Below, one piece after another: positions 29,217-38,869 of a stretch of 64,000 bases of DNA; position 1 is the first letter of the stretch; the number at the start of each line of letters is the position of its first letter. Position numbers and translations under genes: made by a program. Source of the DNA: Verrucosispora sp. WMMD573. Lineage in GTDB: Bacteria; Actinomycetota; Actinomycetes; Mycobacteriales; Micromonosporaceae. Location: positions 4,402,001 through 4,466,000 of the forward strand of contig NZ_CP114901.1 of the NCBI RefSeq assembly GCF_027497175.1, in the 5' to 3' direction. Below the pieces are notes generated by a model. That model was not told the DNA's origin. It saw only the letters and a program-made list of their open reading frames with translations, and made no database searches.

Positions 29217-29810
29217 TCAGCGGACCACACGCGGCTCGAGGCCGGTCAGGTCGGGCAGCGATCGTTCCGCGATCATCGTGCCGGTCGCGTCGTAACCGAC
29301 GAGCGTCGGTGGATCAATGGTCCTGTTGGCCACGTACCAGAAGACAAACAAGCCTTCCGTAAGTATCGCCGGCCGGACGGTCCCATCGGAGAGCGGTAGT
29401 TCCGCCCGCGCCGCGTTCCCGGCGTTGGCCCACATGGTGTGCCGGTCGTTCTCGTCGGTCGAGGCGCTGGTGCTGGCGAACGGCTCCGAGTCTTCGGGCC
29501 GGGCACACTGGCCACCGGCGAGCGTGGAGTTCACCGGCGCCGGAAGGTCCAGGTCGCCTGGCGGCTCGAACAAGGGGGCGATGCAGGTGGTGCCGTCCGG
29601 GGCGGTGGCGGACCAGACCGACAGCACCAGGCCGTCGGGGCCTGGCATCTGGGCCACCCGCCGGGCCTGTTGAGCGTTCACCGTGTCTTTCGTTTCTGTG
29701 GACCAGAACGACAGCGGGCCGGTGAACGACTCCGGTAGCAGCCCACCGGCGGCGGCGACACCCGCATTGGAGGCCACGAAACCGACGGTCAGCGCGGCGG
29801 TGAGCAGCAT
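29217..29810 (-). CDS. Hypothetical exported protein, N-terminus lost
   Basis: From ATG 29810 it gives 197 residues: a hydrophobic helix (LLTAALTVGFVASNAGVAAAGG) acting as signal or anchor, then a soluble domain with FWSTETKDTVNAQQARR, APDGTTCIAPLF and FVFWYVANRTIDPPTLVGYDATG. No known family. The open frame continues upstream through the sigma-factor gene in another phase, but there it is only a shadow. In ECF sigma loci this position is usually held by an anti-sigma-like membrane protein with a cytosolic N-terminal part; here that part is missing because the deletion that cut the sigma gene ends inside this gene. May still be expressed from within the broken sigma gene. Confidence 0.55.
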   Translation of the reverse strand: MLLTAALTVGFVASNAGVAAAGGLLPESFTGPLSFWSTETKDTVNAQQARRVAQMPGPDGLVLSVWSATAPDGTTCIAPLFEPPGDLDLPAPVNSTLAGGQCARPEDSEPFASTSASTDENDRHTMWANAGNAARAELPLSDGTVRPAILTEGLFVFWYVANRTIDPPTLVGYDATGTMIAERSLPDLTGLEPRVVR

Positions 29811-30187
29811 CCGTCCCGCTCGGTGGGAGTCAGCGCGGCAAGCCGGGTCAGCACCTCCGCGCGTGCGGTGGCGAGCACGTCGGCGGCGGTCGCTGGCTCG
29901 GCGACGTGCCGGAAGCGCTCCAGTTCGACGGCCACCCGGGACTGTCGGCGCGCCGAGCGGCGCAGGTTTGCGATGGTGTTGCGGGCTACCACCAGCAGCC
30001 AGGGCAGGGGGTCGTCCGGCACCCTCGCCAGTCGTCGCCAGGCCAGTAGGAACGTCTCCGACACCGCCTCCTGGGCGGTGTCCGGATCCACGTGTCGCAG
30101 GGCGTACGCCATCACCCGGGGTGCGTACTCGGTCCACAGGGTGACGAGACGCTGCTCCTGCTGCTTGGCTGAATCGTCGCGTTCCAC
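29789..30187 (-). pseudogene. ECF sigma factor truncated in region 4
   Basis: Starts (GTG 30187) as a normal ECF sigma: region 2 LVTLWTEYAPRVMAYALRHVDPDTAQEAVSETFLLAWRRLARVPDDPLPWLLVVARNTIANLRR is intact. At LTPTERDG, where region 4 begins, the sequence jumps into CCSPPR and stops; the helix-turn-helix that reads the -35 box is absent. The following gene continues at once in another phase and lacks its own N-terminus, so one deletion joined them. Without region 4.2 it should not work as a sigma factor, though region 2 could still bind core polymerase. Confidence 0.75.
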
Positions 30188-30275
30188 ACCAGGTAATGTC
30201 CGAGCGGGCCAAGAACTTGCCGCGACACTCAAGCGGTCCCGGTTCTGTTGAGCAAACGAGATCCTCCGGTGACCA

Positions 30276-31553
30276 TCAGTGGGCCGTGACTAGCACCGTC
30301 TCCGGCTCCGGCACGGCCAGCCGGCCGGGGCGGACCACCACGACGAGCACGACCAATGCCGCGACCATCCCACCGGCGATCACCAGGGCCATCGCCACCG
30401 CCCCGGTGCCGAGCACACCCACCAGCGGAGCGGCCACCGCCCCGATGCCGAACTGCACCGCGCCGAGCAGCGCGGAGGCGGTGCCGGCCGCCTCGCCGTG
30501 TCGGGTCAGGGCCAGCGCGGGAGCGTTCGGCAGCGCCAGGCCGGCCGCCGCGAGCACCACCCAGAGCGACGCGAGCAGGGCCGGCAGGCCGCCGATCCCG
30601 GTCGCGGCGAGGCCGAGCAGCAGCACGCTGGCGGCGGAGCCCACGATCAGGGCGGTCACCAGGATCCGCTGCGGGGACCAATGACGCAGCAGCCGTACGT
30701 TGCCCTGGGTGGCCGCGATCAATCCCACCGCCCCGGCCCCGAAGGCCAGCCCGAACTGCTGCTCGTCGAGCCCGTACCGTTCCTGCAGGACGAACGACGA
30801 GCCACCGACGTAGGCGAACAGCGCCGCCATGGCCAGCCCGGCCACCAGCACCAGTCCGACGAACGCGCGGTCACGCAGCAGCGAGCCGTAGAGCCGGACG
30901 GTGGGCAGCACACCGCCGCGTTGGCGGCGCAGCGGTGGCAGCGTCTCGGGCAGGCCCAGCATCGCGATGAGCAGCAGCAGTACGCCGAAGACCGCGAGGG
31001 CGGCGAACACGCCGCGCCACTGCGTCCACCGCAGCAGTTCACTGCCGAGGGTCGGCGCGAGGATCGGCGCGGCGCCCATCACGAGCAACAGGCGGGACAG
31101 CAGCTGGGCGAAGGCCGCACCGCTGAACAGGTCGCGGACCACGGCCATGGCGATCACGGCGGCCGCCGCCGCGCCCAGGCCCTGGACCACCCGCAGCGCG
31201 CCGAGCACGGTGATGTTCGGGGCGAGGGCGCAGCTCACGGACGCGACGATGTGCAGCGCGGTGCCGGCGATCAGCGGTGTCCGCCGACCGACTGCGTCGG
31301 ACAGCGGACCGATCAGCAGTTGTCCGAGGGCGAGGCCGATCAGCGTGCCGGTGAGCGTCAGCTGGACCGCCGCCGAGGTGGTGCCGAAGTCGTCGACGAT
31401 CGAGGGCAACGCCGGAAGGTACATGTCGATGGTCAGTGGGCCCACCGCGATCAGCGAGCCGAGGACGAGGATGAGACGGAGGCGCTGGCGGCGGCTCATC
31501 AGGTCGCCCGGCATCAGCGCGGCCGGCGGCGCGGCGTCGTCGACGGCGCTCAC
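30276..31553 (-). CDS. Bcr/CflA family drug exporter (MFS)
   Basis: 425 residues with 12 predicted membrane helices; N-terminal RLRLILVLGSLIAVGPLTIDMYLPALPSIVDDFG and the A motif GPLSDAVGRRTPL are typical of the Bcr/CflA proton antiporters that expel bicyclomycin, chloramphenicol or sulfonamides. I start it at GTG 31553, with GGGAGA 8 nt upstream; an upstream extension of the frame into the C-rich tract is not coding. Its 5' region has been changed by an insertion sequence that ends 181 bp upstream, and a G-quadruplex-prone run lies in between, so expression may differ from relatives. Confidence 0.9.
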   Translation of the reverse strand: MSAVDDAAPPAALMPGDLMSRRQRLRLILVLGSLIAVGPLTIDMYLPALPSIVDDFGTTSAAVQLTLTGTLIGLALGQLLIGPLSDAVGRRTPLIAGTALHIVASVSCALAPNITVLGALRVVQGLGAAAAAVIAMAVVRDLFSGAAFAQLLSRLLLVMGAAPILAPTLGSELLRWTQWRGVFAALAVFGVLLLLIAMLGLPETLPPLRRQRGGVLPTVRLYGSLLRDRAFVGLVLVAGLAMAALFAYVGGSSFVLQERYGLDEQQFGLAFGAGAVGLIAATQGNVRLLRHWSPQRILVTALIVGSAASVLLLGLAATGIGGLPALLASLWVVLAAAGLALPNAPALALTRHGEAAGTASALLGAVQFGIGAVAAPLVGVLGTGAVAMALVIAGGMVAALVVLVVVVRPGRLAVPEPETVLVTAH

Positions 31554-31666
31554 CGGAAGGTCTCCCGCCGGGCCGGAGCCGGGGCGGATCGTGGTGCGAT
31601 GGTCATACCTGGCTCCAACCCGCAGCCGCCGACCTGATTCCCCACAACACCGGTAACACACCTCAC

Positions 31667-31695
31667 ACCACCCCACCCACCCCACCCACCCCCCC
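31667..31695 (-). promoter_or_regulatory. G-quadruplex-prone tract upstream of the MFS gene
   Basis: On the minus strand, the coding strand of the MFS gene, five or more runs of 3 to 7 G are separated by single T residues. This satisfies the four-tract quadruplex rule with the shortest loops. It lies about 115-145 bp upstream of the GTG. Confidence 0.55.
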
Positions 31696-31733
31696 AGCAC
31701 GCCCCTCCCGACGACGACACCGGCCGAGGGGGA

Positions 31734-31778
31734 CAACATCGGGGAAACTGCTGCCTCAGCCCGGCCTGGCGATTTAAC
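31734..31778 (+). repeat. Left terminal inverted repeat of the IS
   Basis: 45 bp; differs from the right end only at positions 27 and 32, both C/G swaps within a CCGG-centred stretch. Confidence 0.85.
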
Positions 31779-31840
31779 TCGTGGGTCGGGGTGGTGCAGG
31801 TGGCGTCTGGTTCGTTCGGCGTGTTGGCGTGACGTGGAGC

Positions 31841-31894
31841 GGCCACCGCCTGATTATCGGGATCGACCAAGATCTTCGATGTGAGGCGGTGGCC
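31841..31894 (+). promoter_or_regulatory. Hairpin in the transposase leader
   Basis: 11-bp perfect arms (31841-31851, 31884-31894) with a 32-nt loop, 28 nt before the likely ATG. Such leader hairpins in IS elements often block translation of read-through transcripts from outside. Confidence 0.5.
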
Positions 31895-31921
31895 GTGGCC
31901 GTCATTGTGGGTCATGCGGGC

Positions 31922-33315
31922 ATGGGTGGGGAAGCGACGCGCGGTGACCATGACCGGTTGGTGGAGTTCCGTCAGGGTTGGTATCAGTGCCTGACGCGGT
32001 GGGCGGACACGTTGTTCGAGGTCACGGATGCGGTGTTGACCACGCCGGGTCCGGTGGCATCGCTGCCGTATCTGACGTTGGAGCCGGCGCTGCGCCGGGG
32101 GTGGGGCAGTGTGTACGCGTCCTTGTCGAAGGGGCGGGTGGATGTCACCGCGGTGCGTGACCTGCTGATCGGCGTTCTGCCGGGGTGGTGGCCGGTGTTC
32201 GCGGTGGACGTGACGGCGTGGCCGCGCCCGGAGGCGGGGTGTTCGCCGCGGCGGGGGATGTGTCGAGTGCCTGATCCGGGTGGCGATCGGCGGGGGCGGA
32301 TGGTGCCGGGTTGGGCCTACCAGTGGGTCTGTCAGGTGTCCGCGACGCCGGATTCCTGGACCGCGCCGGTCGATGTCGTGCGGGTGGACCCTGAGGACAA
32401 CGCCACCGAGGTGGCCTGCAACCAGATGAGCGGCCTGGTGCGGGGCTTGGCCCGTCACCGGCCGGGTGTGGTGCCGGTGTTCTGCCTGGACGCCGGTTAC
32501 TGCCCGATCACCGCGACAGCTCGGGTGGCGTCCGACCCCCACGCTCCCGCCCGGATCATCGGTCGGATCCGCCGGGACCGGGTCTTCTACGCCGACCCGC
32601 CCGCCAAGACCCCCGGCAGCCCCGGCCGACCCAAACAGCATGGCGATCGATTCGCCTGCGCTGACCCCACGACCTGGCCGGAGCCCACCCACGAGGTGCA
32701 CACCGTCGATGACACCTACGGCCCGATCCACGTCCAAGCGTGGACCGGCCTGCACCCCAAGCCGGGTCCCCGACGGCGGTGGGCGGCGAAGAACACCAAG
32801 GGCCTGGCCGCCCCGATCATCCGCGGCACCGTCGTTCGGGTCAGCCTGACCCGAACGGTCGAGGCCGGCACCCACAAACCCTGTGGCTGTGGACCGCCGG
32901 CCCCGACCCGATCAACCTTGACCTGATCTGGCGGGCCTACCTACGCCGGTTCGCCATCGAACACACCAACCGGTTCATCAAACAGCACCTCGCCTGGACC
33001 ACCCCAGCGGTGCGTCACCCCAGCCAAGCAGACCTGTGGACCTGGATCGTCGCGGCGGCACACACCCAACTCCGCCTCGCTCGAACCCTGATCGCCGACC
33101 AACGCCTGCCCTGGGAACGACCCCTGACCACCACCACCCTGACCCCGTTCCGGGTCCGACGAGGTTTCCGCAGCCTGCACCCACACCTACCCACACCAGC
33201 CAAGCCACCGAAACCCTCCCGACCAGGACCAGGACGACCAAGAGGCAGCCGCAACCAGCAACCAACCCCACGCCACAAAACGATCATCAAGCGACGCAAA
33301 CGCACGAAGCGTTAA
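31922..33315 (+). pseudogene. DDE transposase (NF041680/IS701-like), frameshifted
   Basis: Homology runs through two frames. Frame one, from ATG 31922, gives RLVEFRQGWYQCLTRWADTLFEVTDAV, the first catalytic Asp in FAVDVTAWPRPEA and the second in VFCLDAGYCPI. Near 32880 (after EAGTHKP) the sense moves to the -1 frame: LWLWTAGPDP, then WRAYLRRFAIEHTNRFIKQHLAW with the catalytic Glu, and RTLIADQRLPW, ending KRRKRTKR at 33315 inside the right repeat. A lost C in the CCC run explains it. The heptamer AAACCCT there is out of register for -1 programmed slippage, so I treat the gene as broken, though a functional frameshift is not ruled out. Confidence 0.75.
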
Positions 33316-33355
33316 ATCGCCAGCCCGGCCTGAGGCAGCAGTTTCCCCGATGTTG
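33311..33355 (-). repeat. Right terminal inverted repeat of the IS
   Basis: 45 bp; contains the transposase stop codon TAA at 33313-33315. Confidence 0.85.
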
Positions 33356-33395
33356 CGCGGATCTTGAGCGGACCCAGGTTCTCCGGAACGGGGCG

Positions 33396-33431
33396 GTCGC
33401 CGGCCCCAACGTCGATGGTGGGGCCGGCGAC
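33396..33431 (-). terminator. Terminator after the symporter gene
   Basis: Perfect 12-bp GC-rich arms (33396-33407, 33420-33431), 12-nt loop, 30 bp past the symporter stop on the minus strand. Confidence 0.75.
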
Positions 33432-33461
33432 CTGTGGTTTCCTCGATGTGGGAGGGGTGGC

Positions 33462-35143
<1,682 letters not shown>

Positions 35144-35147
<4 letters not shown>

Positions 35148-35497
35148 TTGTCAGCCCCCTCGGTCTCCTGCTCGTCAACACCGAACTGGTTGTCGAGGCG
35201 ATCCATCATCTTCGCGTACACGAAAATGAGAATCACGAAGACGTAGATCGATCCCTGCTGGGCGAACCAGAACCCGAGCGGGAATCCGGCGATGACGATG
35301 TTGTTGAGCGGTTCGACGAGCAGGATTCCGAAGCCGAACGAGACGACGAACCAAATGGCCAGGAGAATCACCATGAGCCGCAGATTGCGGCTCCAGTATT
35401 CTTTGCGCCAGCTGTTGTCCGGCGGGGAAGCCGGTGGTGGTGCCGCCGGTGGCGGTTCACCGCCACGGGTCTCCTTGTCGGGGGTTACCTCGGTCAT
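35144..35497 (-). CDS. DUF4212 small subunit of the solute symporter
   Basis: 117 residues: Pro-rich cytosolic start (GGEPPPAAPPPASPPD), then WRKEYWSRNLRLMVILLAIWFVVSFGFGILLVEPLNN, the DUF4212 signature, and a second helix FWFAQQGSIYVFVILIFVYAKMMDRLD. Two membrane segments. Partner of the SSS symporter, likely needed for its assembly or function. ATG 35497 follows GGAGG; stop overlaps the symporter start. Confidence 0.92.
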
Positions 35498-35890
35498 GTC
35501 TGGAGCCTCCTAGTCGGTATGGAACCGGTAGATCCGGCGAGGGGCCTGCGACACGGCGCCCGGTTGGTGGTGACGCGGTGCTGGTGCCGTGGCCCGACCC
35601 GCCCAGCCGCGTCGCCGTACTGCTCGACGTGGCTGTGCGGTCGGTCACACCTTTGGTCTGGGAAGCGAACGTGATGCAGCCTGGCCAGGCAAGAGTTGAT
35701 CCGTCAGGTGCGGCCTCGGGTCGCTGAGCGGTCCGTTGGACCCCGCGAACGGTCGAGTGGGCCGGACCGGAGCGCCGGATCATCCAGTTTCGCGGTTTTT
35801 GCGCCCCCGGCCTGTCCGCCCACCGACCCCGCCCGACCGCTCACCGATCGGCCCGTTCGATCAACGGTGCGGAGCGCCTAGCATCCGGAC
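35498..35890. promoter_or_regulatory. Divergent gene-free spacer
   Basis: 393 bp holding promoters for the DUF4212/symporter operon (left) and the small membrane protein (right). For the latter, TAGCAT at 35879-35884 stands 6 nt before the ATG, a spacing that predicts a leaderless transcript. No gene and no repeat seen. Confidence 0.5.
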
Positions 35891-36304
35891 ATGGCCGACA
35901 CCGCATCCACCGCCGCCCCGGTTCGCCGGCGCGTCTTCCACGCCGGCAGTCTCGGCATGATCGTCGGCGGCGTGCTCGCGCTGGTCGGCTCGCTGCTGCC
36001 CTGGGTCATCACGCCGTTCGGCTCGCTCTCCGGCGCAGCCGGTCCCGGTCTCTGGACGCTGAGCATGGCGTTCCTGGCCGTTGCCGGTGCGCTGCTGCCG
36101 TACCGCAAGGTGGCCATCGCACACAGCCTGATCCCCGGGCTGGTCGTCGCCGCGATCGTCGGATGGCAGGTGGCCCGCCTGATCAGCCTCAGTGCCAGCA
36201 CCGGTGCCTGGGGGCAACTGATGCCCGGCATCGGCCTGGTCATGGCCGCCGGTGGCGCGGTGGTCCTGATCCGCACCGGCATGCGCCTGGTCAAACTGAG
36301 CTGA
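35891..36304 (+). CDS. Small four-helix membrane protein, unknown function
   Basis: 137 residues, mostly membrane: helices around 20-40 (GSLGMIVGGVLALVGSLLPW), 53-68, 77-96 and 108-128, ending in a short basic tail. No family recognised; it looks like the small actinobacterial membrane proteins of unknown role. The ATG follows a -10-like TAGCAT by 6 nt, so it is probably translated from a leaderless mRNA. A tandem repeat array begins 8 bp after its stop. Confidence 0.7.
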   Translation: MADTASTAAPVRRRVFHAGSLGMIVGGVLALVGSLLPWVITPFGSLSGAAGPGLWTLSMAFLAVAGALLPYRKVAIAHSLIPGLVVAAIVGWQVARLISLSASTGAWGQLMPGIGLVMAAGGAVVLIRTGMRLVKLS

Positions 36305-36311
36305 CGGGCCG

Positions 36312-36468
36312 GCCGCGCCGAGCCGACCGCGCTGCCCCGCCGGTCACGCCGCGCCGAGCCGTCGGCGCTGCCCCCGCCGGTCACGCCGCGCCGAGCCGTC
36401 GGCGCTGCCCCCGCCGGTCACGCCGCGCCGAGCCGTCGGCGCTGCCCTGCCCGTCACGCCGCGCCGGA
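36312..36468 (+). repeat. 37-bp tandem repeat array (four units)
   Basis: Units start at about 36312, 36348, 36385 and 36422, then a partial copy. The two central copies are identical over 37 bp; the outer ones are 36 bp with a few changes. The repeats abut, with no spacers. GC-rich, with small internal inverted repeats. Likely a variable-number tandem repeat in the spacer. Confidence 0.85.
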
Positions 36469-36590
36469 GGCGAGAGATCCGGCCGGGCCGTGAAACCTTC
36501 CGCCGCCCGTACGCGTCATCCCGCTGAATCGACCGAGGATCGCCCGCCACCCGGCGGCTGGCCCCGGTGCCGAACAGCTCGGGAGGAATC

Positions 36591-37265
36591 GTGTCGCTGG
36601 GTAGGTGGCTCGCCGCTGCGGGCCTGGTGGTGCTGACCGGCACCGCCGTCGCGGTTTACACCATGGGTCCGGCCTCCGGCGACAGGCCGGCGCGCGCGGG
36701 GGCGACGCCCGTGGACGCACCGGCGGGGGTGACAGCGGGACGGACGCCACTGCCCGGTGACGCCACGGCGGGCGCGGCGGTGGCAGCAACACCACCGTCC
36801 ACGGCGGCGGCGGACCCGCTGCTGTCCGGCAAGCGTCGGATCACCATGGTCCGGGTCGGTGCCTTCGAGTCGGGGCTGGCGCTGCTCGACGGCGGTCGGT
36901 TGGCCGAGGTGGACGACGACCGGGGCCGACAGGTGTTCGTGCCGACGCCGGTCGGTTCGGGACAGTTCCTCGTCAAGGCGTACCACAGCGGCGGCGCCGG
37001 GCAGCCGGTCTGCTGGCAGGTACGCAACCCGGGCGACACCCAGCCGCTGTACGTGCGGGGCGCCGCCTGCCGGGCCGACGACCCGGCCCAGCGCTTCGAG
37101 ATCACCGCCGTGGCCGACGGTGGCCCCCGCGAGTACCTGATCAGCAACCGGTGGGCCTACCTGCGGAACTCCGCACGATTCGGCCTGATCATGGAGGAGT
37201 TGGGGGATGCCCCGCCGGCGAGTAGCTTCCGGTTCACCGACACCGGGCCGGCACCCCGAAGGTAG
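36591..37265 (+). CDS. Membrane-anchored protein, paralogue of the one at 37865
   Basis: 224 residues from GTG 36591 (GGGAGG 6 nt upstream): N-terminal helix (WLAAAGLVVLTGTAVAVYTMG), an Ala/Pro/Thr spacer, then a 150-residue exported domain starting DPLLSGKRRITMVRVGAFESGLALLDGGRLAEVDDDRGRQ. The exported domain matches that of the downstream gene over its whole length: YLVKA, CWQVR, QPLYV, AYLRNS, GLIMEELGDAP. It has the repeating strand pattern of a beta-trefoil (inference). It lies 90 bp before the sigma factor gene, on the same strand. Function unknown; as the copy without a cytosolic arm it is unlikely to be an anti-sigma factor itself. Confidence 0.7.
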   Translation: MSLGRWLAAAGLVVLTGTAVAVYTMGPASGDRPARAGATPVDAPAGVTAGRTPLPGDATAGAAVAATPPSTAAADPLLSGKRRITMVRVGAFESGLALLDGGRLAEVDDDRGRQVFVPTPVGSGQFLVKAYHSGGAGQPVCWQVRNPGDTQPLYVRGAACRADDPAQRFEITAVADGGPREYLISNRWAYLRNSARFGLIMEELGDAPPASSFRFTDTGPAPRR

Positions 37266-37355
37266 GACGCGGTGCCGCCCCGGTCCCGGCCCGGGGCGTC
37301 CGTCCGCCGTGGGCCGGGACCACGACCAGCAGCGACAGTACGGGTGGGAACGTGA

Positions 37356-37865
37356 GTGAAACGCGACGCTGAGGAGTTCGACGCCTTCTACTCGGCCTCG
37401 GCGCAGCGGGTGCTGGGCCACCTGGCGGCGATGACCGGCAGCCGGGCCGAGGCCGAGGACGCGGTGGCGGAGGCGTACGCCAGAGCCTGGGACCGCTGGG
37501 CGTCGGTACGGGAGTGCGACAGCCCGGAGGCGTGGGTGCGCCGGGTCGCGTACCGGATCGCGGTGAGCGCCTGGCGCAAGACGGTGAACCGGCTTCGTGC
37601 CCACCGTCGGGAGATGGCCGGCCAGCAGGTCGAGCCGACCTCGGTCGACCACGTGGCGGTGGTGTCGGCGCTGCGCCGCATCTCCGCCGAGCAGCGGCGG
37701 GTGGTGGTCCTGCACCACCTGGTCGGGCTGAGCGTGACCGAGATCGCGGCGGAGATCGGCAGCAACGTGAACACCGTCAAGACGCGGCTCGCCCGGGGAC
37801 GCCGGGCCCTCGCCGCCCACCTGAGCGACGACGCATACGAGACCACCGGCGGGGGGAGGCAGTGA
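37356..37865 (+). CDS. SigE-family (ECF) RNA polymerase sigma factor
   Basis: 169 residues, both functional regions intact: region 2 from FDAFYSASAQRVLGHLAAMTGSRAEAEDAVAEAYARAWDRW to WVRRVAYRIAVSAWRK, region 4 with ISAEQRRVVVLHHLVGLSVTEIAAEIGSNVNTVKTRLARGRRALA. GTG 37356; a second GTG 4 nt upstream is out of frame. Its stop overlaps the ATG of the next gene (TGATG), as in sigma/anti-sigma pairs. Controls an unknown envelope or surface response, probably that of the two flanking paralogues. Confidence 0.9.
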   Translation: MKRDAEEFDAFYSASAQRVLGHLAAMTGSRAEAEDAVAEAYARAWDRWASVRECDSPEAWVRRVAYRIAVSAWRKTVNRLRAHRREMAGQQVEPTSVDHVAVVSALRRISAEQRRVVVLHHLVGLSVTEIAAEIGSNVNTVKTRLARGRRALAAHLSDDAYETTGGGRQ

Positions 37866-38647
37866 TGGGTGGTGAGCACCAGCTCGACGAGGCCCTGCGA
37901 GCGTTGGCCGGGCACGGCCGGCAGGCGAAGGTACCGGCCGCCGTCGACATCCGTCGCCGGGGTGACAGTCGTCGTCGGCGCCGACGGGCCGGTACCACGG
38001 CGCTGGGCGCCGTACTCGTCGGTCTGCTCGGGGCCGGCGTGGTCCTGGCCCGGCCCGCCGGTGGCCCGGACCCACTGCCGATCGGGCCGGCCGGCCCGAC
38101 GGCGGCATCGGCCAGTCCCGACCCGACCGGCACGTCCGGCCCGACGGGGGCGTCGGGCAGTCCCGACCCGGCCGGCAACTCCGGTCCGCCGAGCAACGAT
38201 CCGCTGCTGTCGGGGCGGCGGCAGGTGACGATCGTCCGGGCAGCCGAGCAGAGCGGCGGGCTCTCCCTGCTCGCCGACGGTCGCCTCGCCGAGGTCGACG
38301 GCGACGAGGGCCGCCAGCTGTTCGTGGTCACACCCCAGGGATCCGACACCTATCTGGTCAGGGCCGCCGAGCGGGGCGACGAACCGGCCGACACCTGCTG
38401 GGAGGTCCGGTCGTCGGGCAGCCAGCCGCTGCGGGTGGTGGCGGCCACCTGCTCGCCGGAGGAGCCGAGGCAGCAGTTCACCATCGTCCGGGACGGGCAA
38501 CGCGGCGGCGAGCCGACGTACGCAATAAGCAGCCACTCGGCCTACCTGCAGAACTCGCCGACCCGGGGCCTGATCCTGGAGGAGTTGGGCGACGCACCAC
38601 TGACGACGAGGTTCCGGCTGGTCGACAACGGGGCCGCGCCGGGATGA
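37865..38647 (+). CDS. Probable membrane partner (anti-sigma-like) of the SigE-family factor
   Basis: 260 residues: a 45-residue cytosolic arm (LDEALRALAGHGRQAKVPAAVDIRRRGD then an Arg-rich stretch), one helix (GTTALGAVLVGLLGAGVVLA), a Pro/Ser/Thr linker, and an exported domain starting [22 protein letters not shown] that is paralogous to the gene at 36591. Translationally coupled to the sigma gene and with the single-helix layout of anti-sigma factors, but without the zinc-binding HxxxCxxC motif, so the arm would have to bind sigma in another way. That role is inference. Confidence 0.75.
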   Translation: MGGEHQLDEALRALAGHGRQAKVPAAVDIRRRGDSRRRRRRAGTTALGAVLVGLLGAGVVLARPAGGPDPLPIGPAGPTAASASPDPTGTSGPTGASGSPDPAGNSGPPSNDPLLSGRRQVTIVRAAEQSGGLSLLADGRLAEVDGDEGRQLFVVTPQGSDTYLVRAAERGDEPADTCWEVRSSGSQPLRVVAATCSPEEPRQQFTIVRDGQRGGEPTYAISSHSAYLQNSPTRGLILEELGDAPLTTRFRLVDNGAAPG

Positions 38648-38792
38648 CCGGCCGGTGCCCGAGCGGGCAGCCCGGGTGCCGATCGGGCGATCGGTGCCAG
38701 CAAATGGGCAGCGTACTTGCGGCGGTTTGCCACCTGTGACCGTTATGGGCTGCCCGTTCGGCGGTGGCAGCCGGTCACCAAATCCACTGGAT

Positions 38793-38826
38793 TGAACGGC
38801 AGGTGACCGGGGTCACCTGCCGTTCA
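38793..38826. promoter_or_regulatory. 34-bp palindrome upstream of the DeoR gene
   Basis: Perfect 16-bp arms (38793-38808, 38811-38826) around GG, 44 bp before the DeoR start. Long enough for a dimeric or tetrameric repressor; the same sequence could fold as an RNA hairpin, but it is not followed by a T-run. Confidence 0.65.
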
Positions 38827-38869
38827 TCGGTGTTACAAAAAAGCACCCGAGCCGAACGGAGGTGTGCAG

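Larger units (their letters stand above)
31734..33355 (+). mobile_element. Complete insertion sequence, 1622 bp
   Basis: Bounded by 45-bp terminal inverted repeats (31734-31778 and 33311-33355) that match at 43 of 45 positions, starting CAACATCGGGGAAACTG. One transposase reading frame, disrupted by a frameshift, spans the inside. No target-site duplication is evident at the edges. Inserted between the Bcr/CflA exporter promoter and the sodium-solute symporter terminator. A sequence 20/22 identical to the outer end occurs at 43966, which may be a solo end or a preferred target. Confidence 0.85.

Noticed and set aside
31550..32875. 441-codon minus-strand ORF over the IS left half
   Set aside because: Antisense to the transposase, crosses the C-rich tract and the IS end; low complexity and no domain.
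32866..32886. Programmed -1 frameshift at AAACCCT
   Set aside because: The heptamer is in the wrong register (AAA-CCC-T instead of A-AAC-CCT) for tandem slippage, so a lost base is the simpler reading.
36312..36468. CRISPR array
   Set aside because: The 37-bp repeats are contiguous with no spacers and there are no cas genes.
38680..38700. Second operator-like palindrome (CCGATCG-GG-CGATCGG) after the sigma operon
   Set aside because: Short arms 25 bp past a stop codon; more likely a weak terminator than a regulatory site, so not listed.
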